This document shows, piece after piece, positions 24,605 through 33,369 of a stretch of 64,000 nucleotides of DNA. The notes under the pieces were generated by a model. The model saw only the letters and a list, made by a program, of their open reading frames with translations, was not told where the DNA came from and did not search any database. A program made the translations under genes and the position numbers. How positions within the stretch are numbered: position 1 is the stretch's first letter; each line of letters begins with the position of its first letter. Origin of the DNA: Paenibacillus camerounensis (GTDB lineage Bacteria; Bacillota; Bacilli; Paenibacillales; Paenibacillaceae); contig NZ_CCDG010000061.1 of NCBI RefSeq assembly GCF_000723885.1, positions 81,933-145,932 on the forward strand. The letters are read 5' to 3'.

Positions 24605-25710
24605 ATTATTCTGTAATGGTTGTAGATGATGAATGGCCGGCGCTGGAACAGATGCGCGAGCTGTTGCAGCAATGTGAGAACATTGCATCAATCCATGTCT
24701 TTGATAACCCCCGGGAGGCCCTCACGGCCGCCGCCGAGCTGAAGCCTGATCTGATCTTTCTTGATATTCAAATGCCGGAGCTGTCCGGGCTTGCCTTTGC
24801 CGAGAACCTGCAGCCGTTCTCGCCGGATACGGAGGTCGTGTTCGTAAGTGCCTACCGCAGCTATGCTGTCGAGGCCTTCGACCTCTCAGCAGCAGATTAT
24901 CTGCTTAAGCCGGTAGACCCGCCCCGGCTGCTTAGAACCTGGTCCAAATTTCTGTCCAAGCGGACGCAGTCCGGACAGTCCGGGCAGCCCAGCCCAATTG
25001 CGCGTTTCCAGTCCCTAGGCGGCCACATCCTGACCGGGCCCCTCGGCAGTGTTAAGTGGAGCACGCATAAGGCAGAGGAGCTGTTTGCTTATTTATGGAT
25101 ACACCGGCAAGGCAGTGTCAGCGTTATTCTGAACGATGTCTTTCCGCAATGGAACTACGAGAAGGGGAAGCAGTATCTGCATACCACCGTCTATCAGATC
25201 CGTAAAACCTTAAAGAATGCCGCCCTCGGCGACAATATCGAGCTGACCTCTGACCGGGAAAATTACCGTCTGGAAGCCAAGGGCATCGAGGGTGATGCGG
25301 AACAGTTCCAGGAAGCCGCACTTGCAGCGCTGCAGAGCAATAATCCGGATAGCCTGCGTGATGCTTCTTCCTTGTACAAAGGGGAGCTGCTGCAGTCTCT
25401 GGACAGTCTATGGATCTATTCGGTCCGCGATAAATACCGCCAGCTCTACCTGAAGCTGCTGGAGCAGCTTACACTGGGGCTGATTCAGTCAGGCCGCCAG
25501 TATGAAGCCGAGGAATATGCCCTCCGGCTGGCCGAGCTTGAACCGCTTGAGGAGAGCTATGCTTTGCAGATCATCGCGCTTTATTATGAGACCGGTAAGC
25601 CCCTGCGCGCCCAGCGGCGCTTCACCCAGTTCTGTGAATCCTACAGGAATGAGATGGACGGGGAGCTTCCGGAGTGGTTCCTCGAGGCTTACAAACGCCT
25701 TGGTACATAG
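24601..25710 (+). CDS. response regulator with BTAD (SARP-type) output
   Basis: REC domain (VVDDEWPALEQMRE, Asp55 in IFLDIQMPELSG, VSAYRSYAVEAFDLSAADYLLKPV), a winged-helix region (~125-210; KAEELFAYLWIH, YLHTTVYQIRKTLK) and a C-terminal bacterial transcriptional activator domain built of TPR-like helices (~215-365). This SARP-like layout is used by LytTR-independent regulators paired with hybrid 7TM kinases in Bacillales. Annotated from a CTG at 24601 that overlaps the kinase stop (CTGA) and sits four bases after GTGAGG: this gives a full first beta strand (NYSVMVVDDE) and puts Asp at 55. The first ATG, 24616, would clip that strand and has no site. Start is therefore uncertain; function is sure. 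Confidence 0.85.
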   Translation: MNYSVMVVDDEWPALEQMRELLQQCENIASIHVFDNPREALTAAAELKPDLIFLDIQMPELSGLAFAENLQPFSPDTEVVFVSAYRSYAVEAFDLSAADYLLKPVDPPRLLRTWSKFLSKRTQSGQSGQPSPIARFQSLGGHILTGPLGSVKWSTHKAEELFAYLWIHRQGSVSVILNDVFPQWNYEKGKQYLHTTVYQIRKTLKNAALGDNIELTSDRENYRLEAKGIEGDAEQFQEAALAALQSNNPDSLRDASSLYKGELLQSLDSLWIYSVRDKYRQLYLKLLEQLTLGLIQSGRQYEAEEYALRLAELEPLEESYALQIIALYYETGKPLRAQRRFTQFCESYRNEMDGELPEWFLEAYKRLGT

Positions 25711-25761
25711 ACTTTAAGCAGTCAGCCAGCTTATCCGCAGGTAGAACTCATATTTTTTTGC

Positions 25762-25797
25762 AAAACAGCCCGGCAGACGTCTGCCGGGCTGTTTTTT
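25762..25797 (+). terminator. intrinsic terminator of the kinase/regulator operon
   Basis: Perfect 14-bp stem AACAGCCCGGCAGA/TCTGCCGGGCTGTT with flanking A and T runs; probably works in both directions. Confidence 0.9.
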
Positions 25798-25951
25798 CGC
25801 TATTTTTTCGTATAAAGCGGTATCATTTCGATTATTTCTGCCAAGCTTCGACTTTTTATCAGTGTTTTATCAGTGACAAATAGTACCATTGATTTACACA
25901 GCAATGTTTACACATCGGATAGTACTACACGAGTATATGGAGGTTGTTACA

Positions 25952-26632
25952 TTGAACAGATGGCAGGGCTTCAAAAAAGCTTTTAAAGGCTCGAATTTTC
26001 TTACTCTTATGTTCTCCATGGTACGTGAGGTTACCATAGACAATACGCCGCCCGCTATGTCTGTTGAGGTCACAACCGACCAGACTGCCTATGCGCCGGG
26101 AGACGAAGTGACTGTGCTAGTGAACCTGCGCAATTTCGCCCCGAATGACCGCGGCTACAGCTATATGAATTTTATAGTGCAGTATGACAGTGAGGTTTTT
26201 GATAATGCCGAGTATCTTGTACAGTCAGCTTACAGCGATTCTGCCTTTACACCCGGTAACGAGGTCGGAAACATTTTTCAGTATAATTTCATGAATCCGG
26301 TCGACGGCGGCATTTATTTCGGAATGAACACCACCATGCGCGGAATTGATATCCAGGTGGAAACCCACTCGAAGCAGGCCTGCATCCCGGCTGTTGATCA
26401 GACTCTGGTTGCCTTTAAACTCCGTGTAAAAGAGCATACACTTGCCGGATCTTCAACAATCAGCTTAGCCAATGAGTTCACCCGGATCAGAACGTCTGAA
26501 GCCGGAAACGGCTTTTATCTCTATTCTCCAGACATTACCGTACTCGCTTCAGAACCCGTAGCTATCGTCCCCACTCCACAAGTCTCCGTGTACTCAAAGG
26601 GTTCCAGCTTAAAAACTAACCTCTTGGCCTAA
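25952..26632 (+). CDS. cohesin-like domain protein
   Basis: 226 residues. From ~45 on it shows the cohesin / carbohydrate-binding Ig-like pattern: YAPGDEVTVLVNLRNF, YMNFIVQYDSEVFDNAEYL, then LVAFKLRVKEHTLAGSSTISLAN and the closing strand DITVLASEP. Cohesins normally dock dockerin-bearing enzymes; stand-alone cohesin-like domains also occur in surface proteins. The start is TTG at 25952, eight bases after GGAGG. The N-terminus (MNRWQGFKKAF) has only a short hydrophobic patch, not a clear signal peptide. No dockerin gene is visible in the window. Follows the kinase/regulator operon but behind a terminator. Confidence 0.6.
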   Translation: MNRWQGFKKAFKGSNFLTLMFSMVREVTIDNTPPAMSVEVTTDQTAYAPGDEVTVLVNLRNFAPNDRGYSYMNFIVQYDSEVFDNAEYLVQSAYSDSAFTPGNEVGNIFQYNFMNPVDGGIYFGMNTTMRGIDIQVETHSKQACIPAVDQTLVAFKLRVKEHTLAGSSTISLANEFTRIRTSEAGNGFYLYSPDITVLASEPVAIVPTPQVSVYSKGSSLKTNLLA

Positions 26633-26709
26633 TACAGCAAATGAATTTATGTATCATTATCCGACTTATCATATTTATTATATATAACCAGATCGTTTCA
26701 TGGTTAATC

Positions 26710-26756
26710 AGGCTTTTCTCCGTTCTGTATACCGGGATGCGGAAAAAGCCTTTTTT
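26710..26756 (+). terminator. intrinsic terminator of the cohesin-like gene
   Basis: AGGCTTTTCTCCG pairs with CGGAAAAAGCCT (one bulge), followed by six T residues. Confidence 0.75.
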
Positions 26757-26839
26757 GGTTGGCATCTCCCTCAAACTCAGGCTCGGTGACACTCCGCTGT
26801 TTAAGCGGGAAATGGACTGCAATATTTATAAAAACGCAG

Positions 26840-26879
26840 AGCAGCGATACTCCAATAACGGGAGAATCGCTGCTTTTTT
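26840..26879. terminator. second terminator, probably bidirectional
   Basis: AGCAGCGAT/ATCGCTGCT with inner CTCC/GGAG and five to six T residues on the plus strand; on the minus strand a shorter T run follows, so it may also end the pyrimidine operon. Confidence 0.75.
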
Positions 26880-26964
26880 GAGTATTACGCTTTTGAGGAT
26901 AGAGGCCTGTTTCCGCTAGTATACTTTTGGGACAGCCCCATCTGCCAGCTTCTTATTCTTCGTT

Positions 26965-27204
26965 TCAAATAGGAGCTTCAACCGGAGCTCCAGGCTTGTG
27001 CCCGGCAAAAACGGCTGTAGCCACATGCTTGCGCGCATCTGCAGTCAGCAGCAGCAGCTTCACCGGATCATCATCCAAGCCGCTGCGCATAAACGTTACC
27101 TCGGCACCGTCCAGATCCTCTGTGATATTTACAATTCCATAACCCTGCTGCAGCAGCGCATCAACGGCCTGCCGTTCCTTGTCGAATTCCGCAAAAGCTG
27201 ACAT
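26965..27204 (-). CDS. 79-residue conserved-looking protein downstream of hydantoinase
   Basis: Begins at the ATG two bases after the hydantoinase stop, with GGAGGAGTGG inside the end of that gene as ribosome binding site, so it is translationally coupled. Sequence: a helical start (FDKERQAVDALLQQGYG), then short beta strands (IVNITEDLDGAEVTFMRS, VKLLLLTADARKHVATAVF). No known motif, Cys pair or membrane helix. I do not recognise the family. The position at the end of the preT-preA-hydA operon suggests an accessory role in pyrimidine breakdown; this is inference only. Confidence 0.65.
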   Translation of the reverse strand: MSAFAEFDKERQAVDALLQQGYGIVNITEDLDGAEVTFMRSGLDDDPVKLLLLTADARKHVATAVFAGHKPGAPVEAPI

Positions 27205-27205
27205 A

Positions 27206-28633
27206 TCAGACCACTCCTCCGCTGATCTCCGCTTTGGCAGGAAATGCTGCTTCCGCCTCAAACCGTTTGCGGTGCAGGTATTTGCCCGCCCCTGCCTCCC
27301 CGACGAACTGCTTGTCACGGATGACAAATTCTCCGCGGCTCAGCACAGAAACCGGCTCGCCTTTGACCTCAAAGCCTTCAAATGCATTGTAATCAACCTT
27401 CATGTGGTGGGTTGCAGCTGAGAGGGTTCTCTCCACCGCCGGATCAAAAATGACAATGTCGGCATCACTGCCGATCGCGATTGTCCCCTTCTGCGGGAAC
27501 AAGCCAAACAGCTTGGCGCTGGAGGTAGAGATGATATCGACGAACTTGTTCAATGAGATACGGCCTTTCTGCACTCCCTCGGAGTACAGCAGACTGAAGC
27601 GGTCTTCAATGGTCGGTCCGCCGTTTGGAATTTTGGAAAAGTCACCGCGTCCAAGCTCCTTCTGCCCTTTAAAATCAAACGAGCACTGGTCTGAGCCGAT
27701 CGTCTGCAGCGAACCGTTCCACAGCGCATCCCACAGCACCTCCTGATTCCACTGCTCACGCAGCGGCGGAGACCAGACGTATTTGGCGCCCTCAAAGTCC
27801 GGCTTCTCAAGCGCCGTCTGATCCAGCACCAGATACTGCGGGCAGGTCTCGCCGTACACCCGCAGCCCCTTCTTCCGGGCCTCGGCAATCTTCCACGCCG
27901 CCTCGGCGCAGGTCACATGCACAACGTACAGCTGTGAATCCGTCAGCTCTGTCAAATAAGCAGCACGCCCGGTTGCTTCACCTTCCAGCTCAGGCGGCCG
28001 GGTCAGCGCATGATAGATCGGGTCTGTATTCCCTGCGGCCAGCGCCTGCTCCACCAGATATTCAATGACATCGCCGTTCTCGGCATGAACCATCACAAGC
28101 GCACCTTCACGCTTGGCAGCCTGCAGTGTCTTATACAACACGCCGTCATCAGCCTGAAAGGTATTCTTATAGGCCATAAACACCTTCAGCGAGGTAATGC
28201 CCTCCCGTTCGATAATCTGCGGCAGCTCGTCAAGCACCCGGTCATTCAGCTCCGACACCATGAGATGGAAGCTGTAATCAATCACCGCTTTGTCCTGAGA
28301 TTTGTTATGCCACGTATCTACGGCCCTCTGCAGCGGCTGGCCTTTGGCGGTCAGGCAGAAATCAATGACCGTTGTCGTACCGCCGTATGCAGCGGCAACC
28401 GTTCCGCTCTCGAAGTCATCAGCGGTGACGGTTCCGCCAAAAGGCATATCCAGATGGGTATGCGGATCGATCCCTCCCGGGAACACAAAGCAGCCGGTGG
28501 CATCCACTATTTCAGCGCCCGGCAACTCCAGATTCAGGCCGATCCCGGTTACTATCCCATTCTCAATCAGGACGTCCGCAGTATACGTGTCTGCAGCCGT
28601 GACGATCGTGCCATTCTTGATTATTTTGGCCAT
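27206..28633 (-). CDS. hydA: dihydropyrimidinase / D-hydantoinase
   Basis: 475 residues, the usual family length. Opens the ring of 5,6-dihydrouracil/dihydrothymine (or hydantoins) to N-carbamoyl-beta-amino acids. Binuclear-metal motifs: GGIDPHTHLDMPFGG (HxH), SLKVFMAYK with the Lys that becomes carboxylated, VHAENG and VVHVTCAEA (His ligands), and GSDQCSFDFKGQKELG with the metal Asp. Two-domain amidohydrolase fold, cytoplasmic, tetrameric in relatives. The ATG directly follows the preA stop and uses GGAGGTGG inside preA. Third gene of the preT-preA-hydA operon. Confidence 0.92.
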   Translation of the reverse strand: MAKIIKNGTIVTAADTYTADVLIENGIVTGIGLNLELPGAEIVDATGCFVFPGGIDPHTHLDMPFGGTVTADDFESGTVAAAYGGTTTVIDFCLTAKGQPLQRAVDTWHNKSQDKAVIDYSFHLMVSELNDRVLDELPQIIEREGITSLKVFMAYKNTFQADDGVLYKTLQAAKREGALVMVHAENGDVIEYLVEQALAAGNTDPIYHALTRPPELEGEATGRAAYLTELTDSQLYVVHVTCAEAAWKIAEARKKGLRVYGETCPQYLVLDQTALEKPDFEGAKYVWSPPLREQWNQEVLWDALWNGSLQTIGSDQCSFDFKGQKELGRGDFSKIPNGGPTIEDRFSLLYSEGVQKGRISLNKFVDIISTSSAKLFGLFPQKGTIAIGSDADIVIFDPAVERTLSAATHHMKVDYNAFEGFEVKGEPVSVLSRGEFVIRDKQFVGEAGAGKYLHRKRFEAEAAFPAKAEISGGVV

Positions 28634-29923
28634 CTAGACCACCTCCGCTTCTGAATGTGAGCCGTTCAGGGTGCTGATTACCTGCTGCCGCTGGTTCCAG
28701 GTCATCGGCGCCACCCCGCTGTCCAGCGCTATCATATCTATCGCACCGTCAGCCGGACAGACAATGGAGCATAGGTTACAGCCCACACAATCCTCCTCAC
28801 GCACCTGAAGAACCGCCTTTCCGTCAGCATTGGTCAGCATATCAATACACTGGTGCGAGGCATCCTCGCAGGCAATATGGCATTTATTGCAGTTAATGCA
28901 GTTGTCTTCATTGATCCGCGCAACGACCTTGTAATTAAGATCCAAGTCGCCCCAGTTGGAGTATTTCGGCACAGATTTGCCGATCAGCTCCGTTACCGAA
29001 GCAAGCCCCTTGTCATCCAGATAGTTATTCAAGCCGTCAATCATCTCTTCAACAATCCGGAAGCCGTGATGCATCACCGCCGTGCAGACCTGGATGCCGG
29101 TTGCCCCCATGAGCATGAACTCAACCACATCCTGCCAGGTAGAAATGCCGCCGATTCCTGAGATCGGTATGCCGACGCCGCGGTCTCGGGCACATTCAGC
29201 TACCATACTCAGGGCAATTGGCTTGACTGCCGGACCGCAATAACCGCCGTGCGCACCCTGCCCGCCGACATGCGGAATGGTATTCCAGCTGTGAATATCC
29301 ACTCCGGCCAGGCTGTTGATTGTATTAATCATGCTGACCGCATCTGCGCCGCCTTTGACTGCATGACGGGCAACGACGGTAATGTCGGTAATGTTAGGCG
29401 TTAGCTTCACAATTACCGGCGTAGTCGCTACCTCCTTCACCCAGGTTGTCTGTGCCTGCACCAGATCAGGCTGCTGCCCGGAGGCAGCACCCATACCGCG
29501 CTCGGCCATGCCGTGCGGACAGCCGAAGTTCAGCTCCAGCCCGTCAACCCCGACAGCCTCCACCCTTTTGACAATCTCATGCCACTTCTCCCGTTTCGGC
29601 TCTACCATCAGGGAGGCAATCACCGCATGATCAGGGAATCTTTTTTTCGTTTCGCATATTTCCTTGAGGTTCACTTCCAGCGGACGGTCCGTAATCAGCT
29701 CAATATTATTGAAGCCTGCTACGCGCTGTCCGTTGAAGTGCACCGCCGCAAACCGCGAAGAGGTGTTGATAATCGGATCGCCCAGCGTTTTCCACACCGC
29801 ACCTCCCCAACCGGCCTCGAAAGCACGCTGGACCTGATATCCCGTATTGGTAGGCGGCGCAGAGGCCAGCCAGAACGGATTGGGTGATTTAATTCCTGCT
29901 AGATCAATTCGCAGATCTGCCAT
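28634..29923 (-). CDS. preA: NAD-dependent dihydropyrimidine dehydrogenase, subunit PreA
   Basis: 429 residues from ATG 29923 (GGGAGGG eight bases upstream). FMN-binding TIM barrel of the dihydroorotate-dehydrogenase type (NPFWLASAPPTNTGYQ, GVDGLELNFGCPHG, PVIVKLTPN, GGADAVSMINT, GIPISGIGGI) and a C-terminal ferredoxin domain with two 4Fe-4S motifs, CINCNKCHIAC and CVGCNLCSIVC. Together with PreT it reduces uracil and thymine to the 5,6-dihydro forms with NADH. Cytoplasmic complex. The ferredoxin end passes electrons from PreT to FMN. Confidence 0.93.
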   Translation of the reverse strand: MADLRIDLAGIKSPNPFWLASAPPTNTGYQVQRAFEAGWGGAVWKTLGDPIINTSSRFAAVHFNGQRVAGFNNIELITDRPLEVNLKEICETKKRFPDHAVIASLMVEPKREKWHEIVKRVEAVGVDGLELNFGCPHGMAERGMGAASGQQPDLVQAQTTWVKEVATTPVIVKLTPNITDITVVARHAVKGGADAVSMINTINSLAGVDIHSWNTIPHVGGQGAHGGYCGPAVKPIALSMVAECARDRGVGIPISGIGGISTWQDVVEFMLMGATGIQVCTAVMHHGFRIVEEMIDGLNNYLDDKGLASVTELIGKSVPKYSNWGDLDLNYKVVARINEDNCINCNKCHIACEDASHQCIDMLTNADGKAVLQVREEDCVGCNLCSIVCPADGAIDMIALDSGVAPMTWNQRQQVISTLNGSHSEAEVV

Positions 29924-29995
29924 AGTTGTTCCCTCCCTGTCATATGTAGTCCGGGGATAGCCGCCGGGCCTGCTACTCATGTTCCTTGAGAACGG

Positions 29996-31387
29996 TTATA
30001 CCGCAGAACCGATTACACCGTCCTGCAGACCAGATAATTGCTTCACTATCGCATAGGCCGCATCCTTACCCTGCTGGGCTGCCGACACAACCATCGCCTC
30101 ACCGTTGCCTGAGCCAAAGACAATATCACCGGCAGCATAGATCATCGGATCTGAGGTCCGGCCCGTCTTCGGATCAATTCTGACGATCCCGGAGTCATGC
30201 TCCAGCCCCAGGGACTCAATCAGCCCAGTCCGGCGCTTTTGCCCGATAGCGATAACTACCGCATCAACAGGCATTACGAATTCTGACCCTTCAACCGGCA
30301 CCGGCTTCAGGCGTCCGTCCTTGCCTGTCTCCCCGGTCAGCTTCATCTGCACGCATTCAAGTCCTGTCACATTGCCCAGCTCATCGCCGACAATCCGCTT
30401 AGGCAATGTAAGCCAGTTAAATTCCACGCCTTCCTGCTTGGCGAATTCATATTCAAAGTCGTACGCAGTCATCTCGCTGCGGGTACGGCGGTAGACCATC
30501 TTGACATTAGCCGCACCAAGCCGTACCGAGCAGGTGGCTGCATCAATAGCGGTATTGCCTGCACCAATGACCGCAACGCGCTGGCCCATCAGCTCCAGCG
30601 TAGGGATTCCCGTCTTGGTCGTTTCCACCAGCTCGATGGCATCATAGACGCCGGACAGCTTCTCGCCCTCAATTCCGAGCGGCGGCACATAACCCATTCC
30701 GGCAGCAAGCACAATCGCGTCATATTCTCCTCTAAGCTCCTCCACCGTAACGTCAACACCGATTTTAATCCCGGTACGGATCTCCACACCCAGCTTCTCC
30801 ACCTGCTCTACCTCCCACAGCGAAATGGACTGCGGAAGCCGGAAGGAGACGATGCCGTGTGTGTTCAGCCCGCCGGCAAGCTGCTTGGCCTCATACACCA
30901 CTACGGCAAAGCCTTCCCGCGCCAGCTCTCTGGCAGCAGATAAGCCGGCTGGTCCGCCGCCGATAACCGCAACCCTTTTGCCGTTCGGGATACCGGCTTT
31001 GAACAGCTGGACACCGCTGTTAACAGCCCAGTCCGTGGCATAACGCTGCAGCAGCCCGATCTGAATCGGCGCAGAAGCATCGTTCAGCACACAAGCCCCC
31101 TCACAAAGCTCTTCAGTCGGGCAGACCCTTGCGCAGCTGGCTCCGACCGGGTTGGACTCCATGATCGTCATGGCCGAGCCCTTCAGATTGTCAGTAGCAA
31201 TCCGCTTAATAAAGGAAGGAATATTAATGCCGGTAGGGCAGGCTTTAATGCAAGGCGCGTCATAACAATAGAGACAGCGGTTGGATTCCTCAACCGCACC
31301 CTTGCGGCTGAGGCCGGGCTCCGCCTCGGCAAAATTGCGCATGAACATATCAGGTGTAAATGCAGTTAACGGAGAAGTGTGCTCCAT
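29996..31387 (-). CDS. preT: NAD-dependent dihydropyrimidine dehydrogenase, subunit PreT
   Basis: 463 residues. N-terminal Fe-S helical domain with RCLYCYDAPCIKACPTGINIP and GASCARVCPTEELCEGAC, FAD-binding GGGPAGLSAARELA, NAD-binding GAGNTAIDAA and the closing FAD segment YAAGDIVFGSG. It takes electrons from NADH and hands them to PreA. AGGGAGGG precedes the ATG. First gene of the operon; the 293-bp divergent region upstream is shared with the PucR-type gene and carries candidate operators. Confidence 0.93.
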   Translation of the reverse strand: MEHTSPLTAFTPDMFMRNFAEAEPGLSRKGAVEESNRCLYCYDAPCIKACPTGINIPSFIKRIATDNLKGSAMTIMESNPVGASCARVCPTEELCEGACVLNDASAPIQIGLLQRYATDWAVNSGVQLFKAGIPNGKRVAVIGGGPAGLSAARELAREGFAVVVYEAKQLAGGLNTHGIVSFRLPQSISLWEVEQVEKLGVEIRTGIKIGVDVTVEELRGEYDAIVLAAGMGYVPPLGIEGEKLSGVYDAIELVETTKTGIPTLELMGQRVAVIGAGNTAIDAATCSVRLGAANVKMVYRRTRSEMTAYDFEYEFAKQEGVEFNWLTLPKRIVGDELGNVTGLECVQMKLTGETGKDGRLKPVPVEGSEFVMPVDAVVIAIGQKRRTGLIESLGLEHDSGIVRIDPKTGRTSDPMIYAAGDIVFGSGNGEAMVVSAAQQGKDAAYAIVKQLSGLQDGVIGSAV

Positions 31388-31414
31388 CAGTTATCCCTCC
31401 CTTTAAATAATGGG

Positions 31415-31433
31415 TTAACATGTATTAATGTTA
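31415..31433. promoter_or_regulatory. TAACAT/ATGTTA inverted repeat in the preT leader region
   Basis: TAACAT (31416-31421) and ATGTTA (31428-31433) with a six-base spacer, close to the preT ribosome binding site. The same half-sites form a perfect palindrome before the ABC importer operon (40065-40078). Possible shared operator. Confidence 0.35.
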
Positions 31434-31599
31434 TATATACTCACATTATTACGATAATCTCCTTAATAATTTGCTTACACTCCGGCCTTATTGTAGTAAA
31501 ATATACTTTAAACCTGATAAAACCATTCATAACTCTGTACTTGAGTCATATTTCCTAACATATTATATTCACACTATATCCATTTCGTTTTTTTGTTAC

Positions 31600-31618
31600 A
31601 TTAGACACATTGTCTAAT
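31600..31618. promoter_or_regulatory. candidate PucR-type operator between preT and pucR-like gene
   Basis: Perfect inverted repeat ATTAGACA-CAT-TGTCTAAT, 62 bases before the regulator start codon. The TAGACA half-site recurs as an inverted pair before the ABC importer operon. Assignment to the neighbouring regulator is inference. Confidence 0.5.
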
Positions 31619-31680
31619 TTCAAAAGTGTATTTTTTACGCCGGAGCCAATAGCAGAATATATAAGCGAGGGGGAGAGCCT

Positions 31681-33369
31681 ATGGATTGGGAACTTGTTTT
31701 TAGTGTCCGCGATGCGCTGAGAAGACCGCTGTTCGCAGAAGCCGAGGTTATCGGCGGAAGAAACGGGCTGAACCGGGCGGTACGCTGGGTTCATGTGCTG
31801 GAGAGCGCCAGCTTCGAGAGTCTGATCCATGGCGAGGAGATGATTCTGACTACAGGGATGGGAGCCAGCGCGGATATCGGCGCCTCCTTGGCCTTCATGC
31901 AGAATCTGATTGACAAAAACGCAGCCTGCCTGTGTATTGAGCTGGGCGTTTACTTCAGCACCATTCCGCAGGAGATGATCGACCTTGCAGCCCGGCATGA
32001 TTTTCCGCTCATTGTATTCACCCGTACTGTACGCTTCGTAGACATCACACTTGATCTGCATTCCCTCATCATTAACCGTCACCACAGGATGCTTCAGGAG
32101 CTCGAAAGCATCTCCCGTGAATTCCACCGGCTTACCCTGACCTCCCAAGGCACCCTGAAGGTGCTGCAGCTGTTATGTAAAAGCACCCGCACCCAGATCG
32201 TCTATATGCAGCTGCAGGGCAAACCGCTGTTCTTTCCTGCACTTCCGCCGGATGAGCAGCTCCCGCTGCTGGGGTTCTTTGAATCCCTGGGAGATGAGCT
32301 TGAGGGCGTACAGCCCGATGCTGCACCGTATACCCGTGAGTTCGGAAACCGGATAATTGCCTTGAAGCCGGTAGGCGCGCTTGATCAGACCTGGGCATAT
32401 ATCATGATGGTGTGCAATCACAAGCCCCAGGAATTCGACTGCCTTCTGCTTGATTCCGCCTCCCTCTCGATCGCCCAGGAGCTGCTGCGCACCCGTTATA
32501 TGGAGGAGCGCAAGCTGTTCTCCGAGAACCTCTGGGTCGATGAGCTGATCAGCGGACGCATAGAAGATGACAACCGGCTCAAAAGCCTGGTCGGTCCCGA
32601 CTTCAATACCGTGAACGAGCTGAGCTACCGGGTCTGTCTGATTGAAATTGAGAATCCGCGCGACGTGAAATGGAACAGCTCGGAGAATGAATGGGAATCC
32701 ATCACCTTCCACCTCTCGCTTATCATCAGATCCCTTTTCGAGAAATACTCCCTGCGGCCGCTGATCACGCTCAAGAATAACCGTCTTACTGTAATAGCGC
32801 TCGACATCCAGTCCAAGCTCCCCGGCAAGCTGCGGCTGCAGCAGGCACTGGATGCACTGCAGCATATCCGGGCTGATGAGAAGCTGAAGGACCTGCAGCT
32901 CGTCACCGGAGTCAGCAAGTCCCACAAAGGCCTGAAGCAGGCATACGCCGGTTATCAGGAGGCTGTACAATCTCTGTCTCTTTATTCCTGTTATCAGAAG
33001 CCGGTGCTGTTCTATGAAGAATTAGGCGTATTCCAGCTGCTGCTTAACCTGAATGACGGCAAGACACTGGAGAACTTCATCCGCAGCTATCTCGGGCCGC
33101 TGATCGACCATGACCAGACCAAGGGCAGCGAGCTCCTGCTGACACTGCGCGTATTCCTCGACCACGACGGGTCCAAGCAGATTGCCGCCCGTAATCTGTT
33201 CATTGTCAGACAATCGTTATACTACCGGCTGGACAAAATCACCGAGCTGCTGGGCGAGGACTTTATGCTCCCCGAGAACCGCATCTCCATACAGGTTGCC
33301 CTGCGCGCCTACCAGCTGCTGTATCCGGAGAAGCTTACGCTCCCCAGCCCCCGTTCAGCACAGCTGTAA
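31681..33369 (+). CDS. PucR-family transcriptional regulator
   Basis: 562 residues. N-terminal PucR purine-catabolism-like sensor (SVRDALRRPLFAEAEVIGG, VRWVHVLE, GEEMILTTGMG), a central GGDEF-like degenerate region and the C-terminal HTH_30 helix-turn-helix (LLLTLRVFLDHDGSKQIAARNLFIVRQSLYYRLDKI in pieces). GGGGGAG precedes the ATG. Placed divergently from preT and convergent with the aminotransferase gene (35-base overlap), it most likely senses a pyrimidine or breakdown product and controls the island. Relatives are mainly activators of nucleobase, allantoin or proline use. Confidence 0.85.
   Translation: MDWELVFSVRDALRRPLFAEAEVIGGRNGLNRAVRWVHVLESASFESLIHGEEMILTTGMGASADIGASLAFMQNLIDKNAACLCIELGVYFSTIPQEMIDLAARHDFPLIVFTRTVRFVDITLDLHSLIINRHHRMLQELESISREFHRLTLTSQGTLKVLQLLCKSTRTQIVYMQLQGKPLFFPALPPDEQLPLLGFFESLGDELEGVQPDAAPYTREFGNRIIALKPVGALDQTWAYIMMVCNHKPQEFDCLLLDSASLSIAQELLRTRYMEERKLFSENLWVDELISGRIEDDNRLKSLVGPDFNTVNELSYRVCLIEIENPRDVKWNSSENEWESITFHLSLIIRSLFEKYSLRPLITLKNNRLTVIALDIQSKLPGKLRLQQALDALQHIRADEKLKDLQLVTGVSKSHKGLKQAYAGYQEAVQSLSLYSCYQKPVLFYEELGVFQLLLNLNDGKTLENFIRSYLGPLIDHDQTKGSELLLTLRVFLDHDGSKQIAARNLFIVRQSLYYRLDKITELLGEDFMLPENRISIQVALRAYQLLYPEKLTLPSPRSAQL

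Larger units (their letters stand above)
26633..26964. other. intergenic region with two terminators
   Basis: AT-rich stretch between convergent genes. It holds two intrinsic terminators (26710-26756 and 26840-26879). The ~85 bases between them have no credible ORF. A 92-codon open frame crosses both hairpins and is not accepted as a gene. Confidence 0.5.

Noticed and set aside
26641..26919. 92-codon plus-strand open frame
   Set aside because: Runs through two intrinsic terminators and has no ribosome binding site or recognisable product.
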